Origin: an uncultured Verrucomicrobia subdivision 3 bacterium
GTDB taxonomy: Bacteria; Verrucomicrobiota; Verrucomicrobiia; Limisphaerales; UBA11358
Length of the DNA: 60,393 nucleotides
Direction: 5' to 3'
NCBI GenBank assembly: GCA_903872345.1
Contig: CAIQKM010000025.1
Coordinates: forward strand, 1 to 60,393
In this document: positions 60,290-60,393 of the stretch, one piece after another
Position numbering within the stretch: position 1 is the first letter of the stretch
Layout of the letters: each line of letters begins with the position of its first letter
Notes under the pieces: model-generated
The model's input: the letters and a program-made list of their open reading frames with translations, nothing else
Database searches by the model: none
What the model was told of the DNA's origin: nothing
Made by a program: the position numbers and the translations under genes

Positions 60290-60393
60290 TCAAGCCAGAC
60301 GGCGGAGTTGGATTCGGATCATGGCGATATAGATCCAAGCCTCGGCACTGGACTCGGTGGTTTCGTAATCCCGCACCAGTCGCCGCTGGCGCA
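60290..60393 (-). mobile_element. C-terminal end of a DDE transposase, cut by the window edge
   Basis: The minus strand reads RQRRLVRDYETTESSAEAW, then IYIAMIRIQLRRLA and a TGA stop at 60290-60292. This is the characteristic C-terminus of IS5-like DDE transposases (V-R-D-Y-E ... A-x-I-x-x-A-M-I-R-x-x-L-R-R-L). The rest lies beyond the window, so it may be an intact gene. Its presence next to an AT-richer ORF suggests a mobile-element boundary. Confidence 0.75.

Overview
The window is about 60 kb of GC-rich bacterial chromosome. It is packed with secreted glycoside hydrolases, long same-strand gene runs and short dispersed palindromic repeats. The gene content (sialate O-acetylesterase, GH89, GH20, GH29, GH2, GH35, a GH95-like protein, an M60 peptidase, DUF481 and CAP proteins, a probable PPi-type PEP carboxykinase) points to the Verrucomicrobiota or a neighbouring PVC lineage. 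This placement is an inference from gene families and style, not from a marker gene; there are no rRNA or tRNA genes.

Left flank (1-20 kb): on the minus strand lie a DUF3800 protein, a large transglutaminase/DUF2126 protein, a 1,147-residue probable PPi-type PEP carboxykinase, and a small membrane protein overlapping an Old Yellow Enzyme. A divergent LysR gene faces the Old Yellow Enzyme across two matching operator palindromes. Then come a secreted sialate O-acetylesterase, a decayed transposase fragment, an O-antigen-ligase-like membrane protein with holB, a secreted CAP-domain protein, a DUF481 outer-membrane protein, and a LacI-type regulator.

Core (20.4-55.8 kb): 21 consecutive plus-strand genes form what looks like a locus for taking apart mucin-type glycoproteins. 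The first unit (20431-32463) holds an MFS sugar porter, GH89 alpha-N-acetylglucosaminidase, GH20 beta-hexosaminidase, a ROK-like kinase, a CBM9-like protein, a PIG-L deacetylase, NagB, a NahK-like kinase and a GalE-like epimerase. A LacI-type operator overlaps its candidate promoter. The second unit (32600-55742) holds avtA, a PLP amino-acid decarboxylase, an ACT-domain protein, GH29 fucosidase, PutA, an M60 peptidase, a TRIC-type channel, an OPT peptide transporter, two GH2 enzymes, a GH95-like enzyme with a nested LamG domain, and GH35. It ends in a strong hairpin at 55769-55796. Together they could cover sugar release, GlcNAc/GalNAc catabolism, peptide-backbone cleavage, peptide uptake and proline oxidation. 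No TonB/SusCD transporter is present.

Right flank (56-60.4 kb): housekeeping aroG (DAHP synthase) and pyk (pyruvate kinase) share an unusual promoter-like arrangement abutting the start codon. A HicBA toxin-antitoxin pair and a small ferredoxin lie between them. The window ends with an AT-richer membrane/coiled-coil ORF and the C-terminal end of a DDE transposase, probably the edge of a mobile segment.
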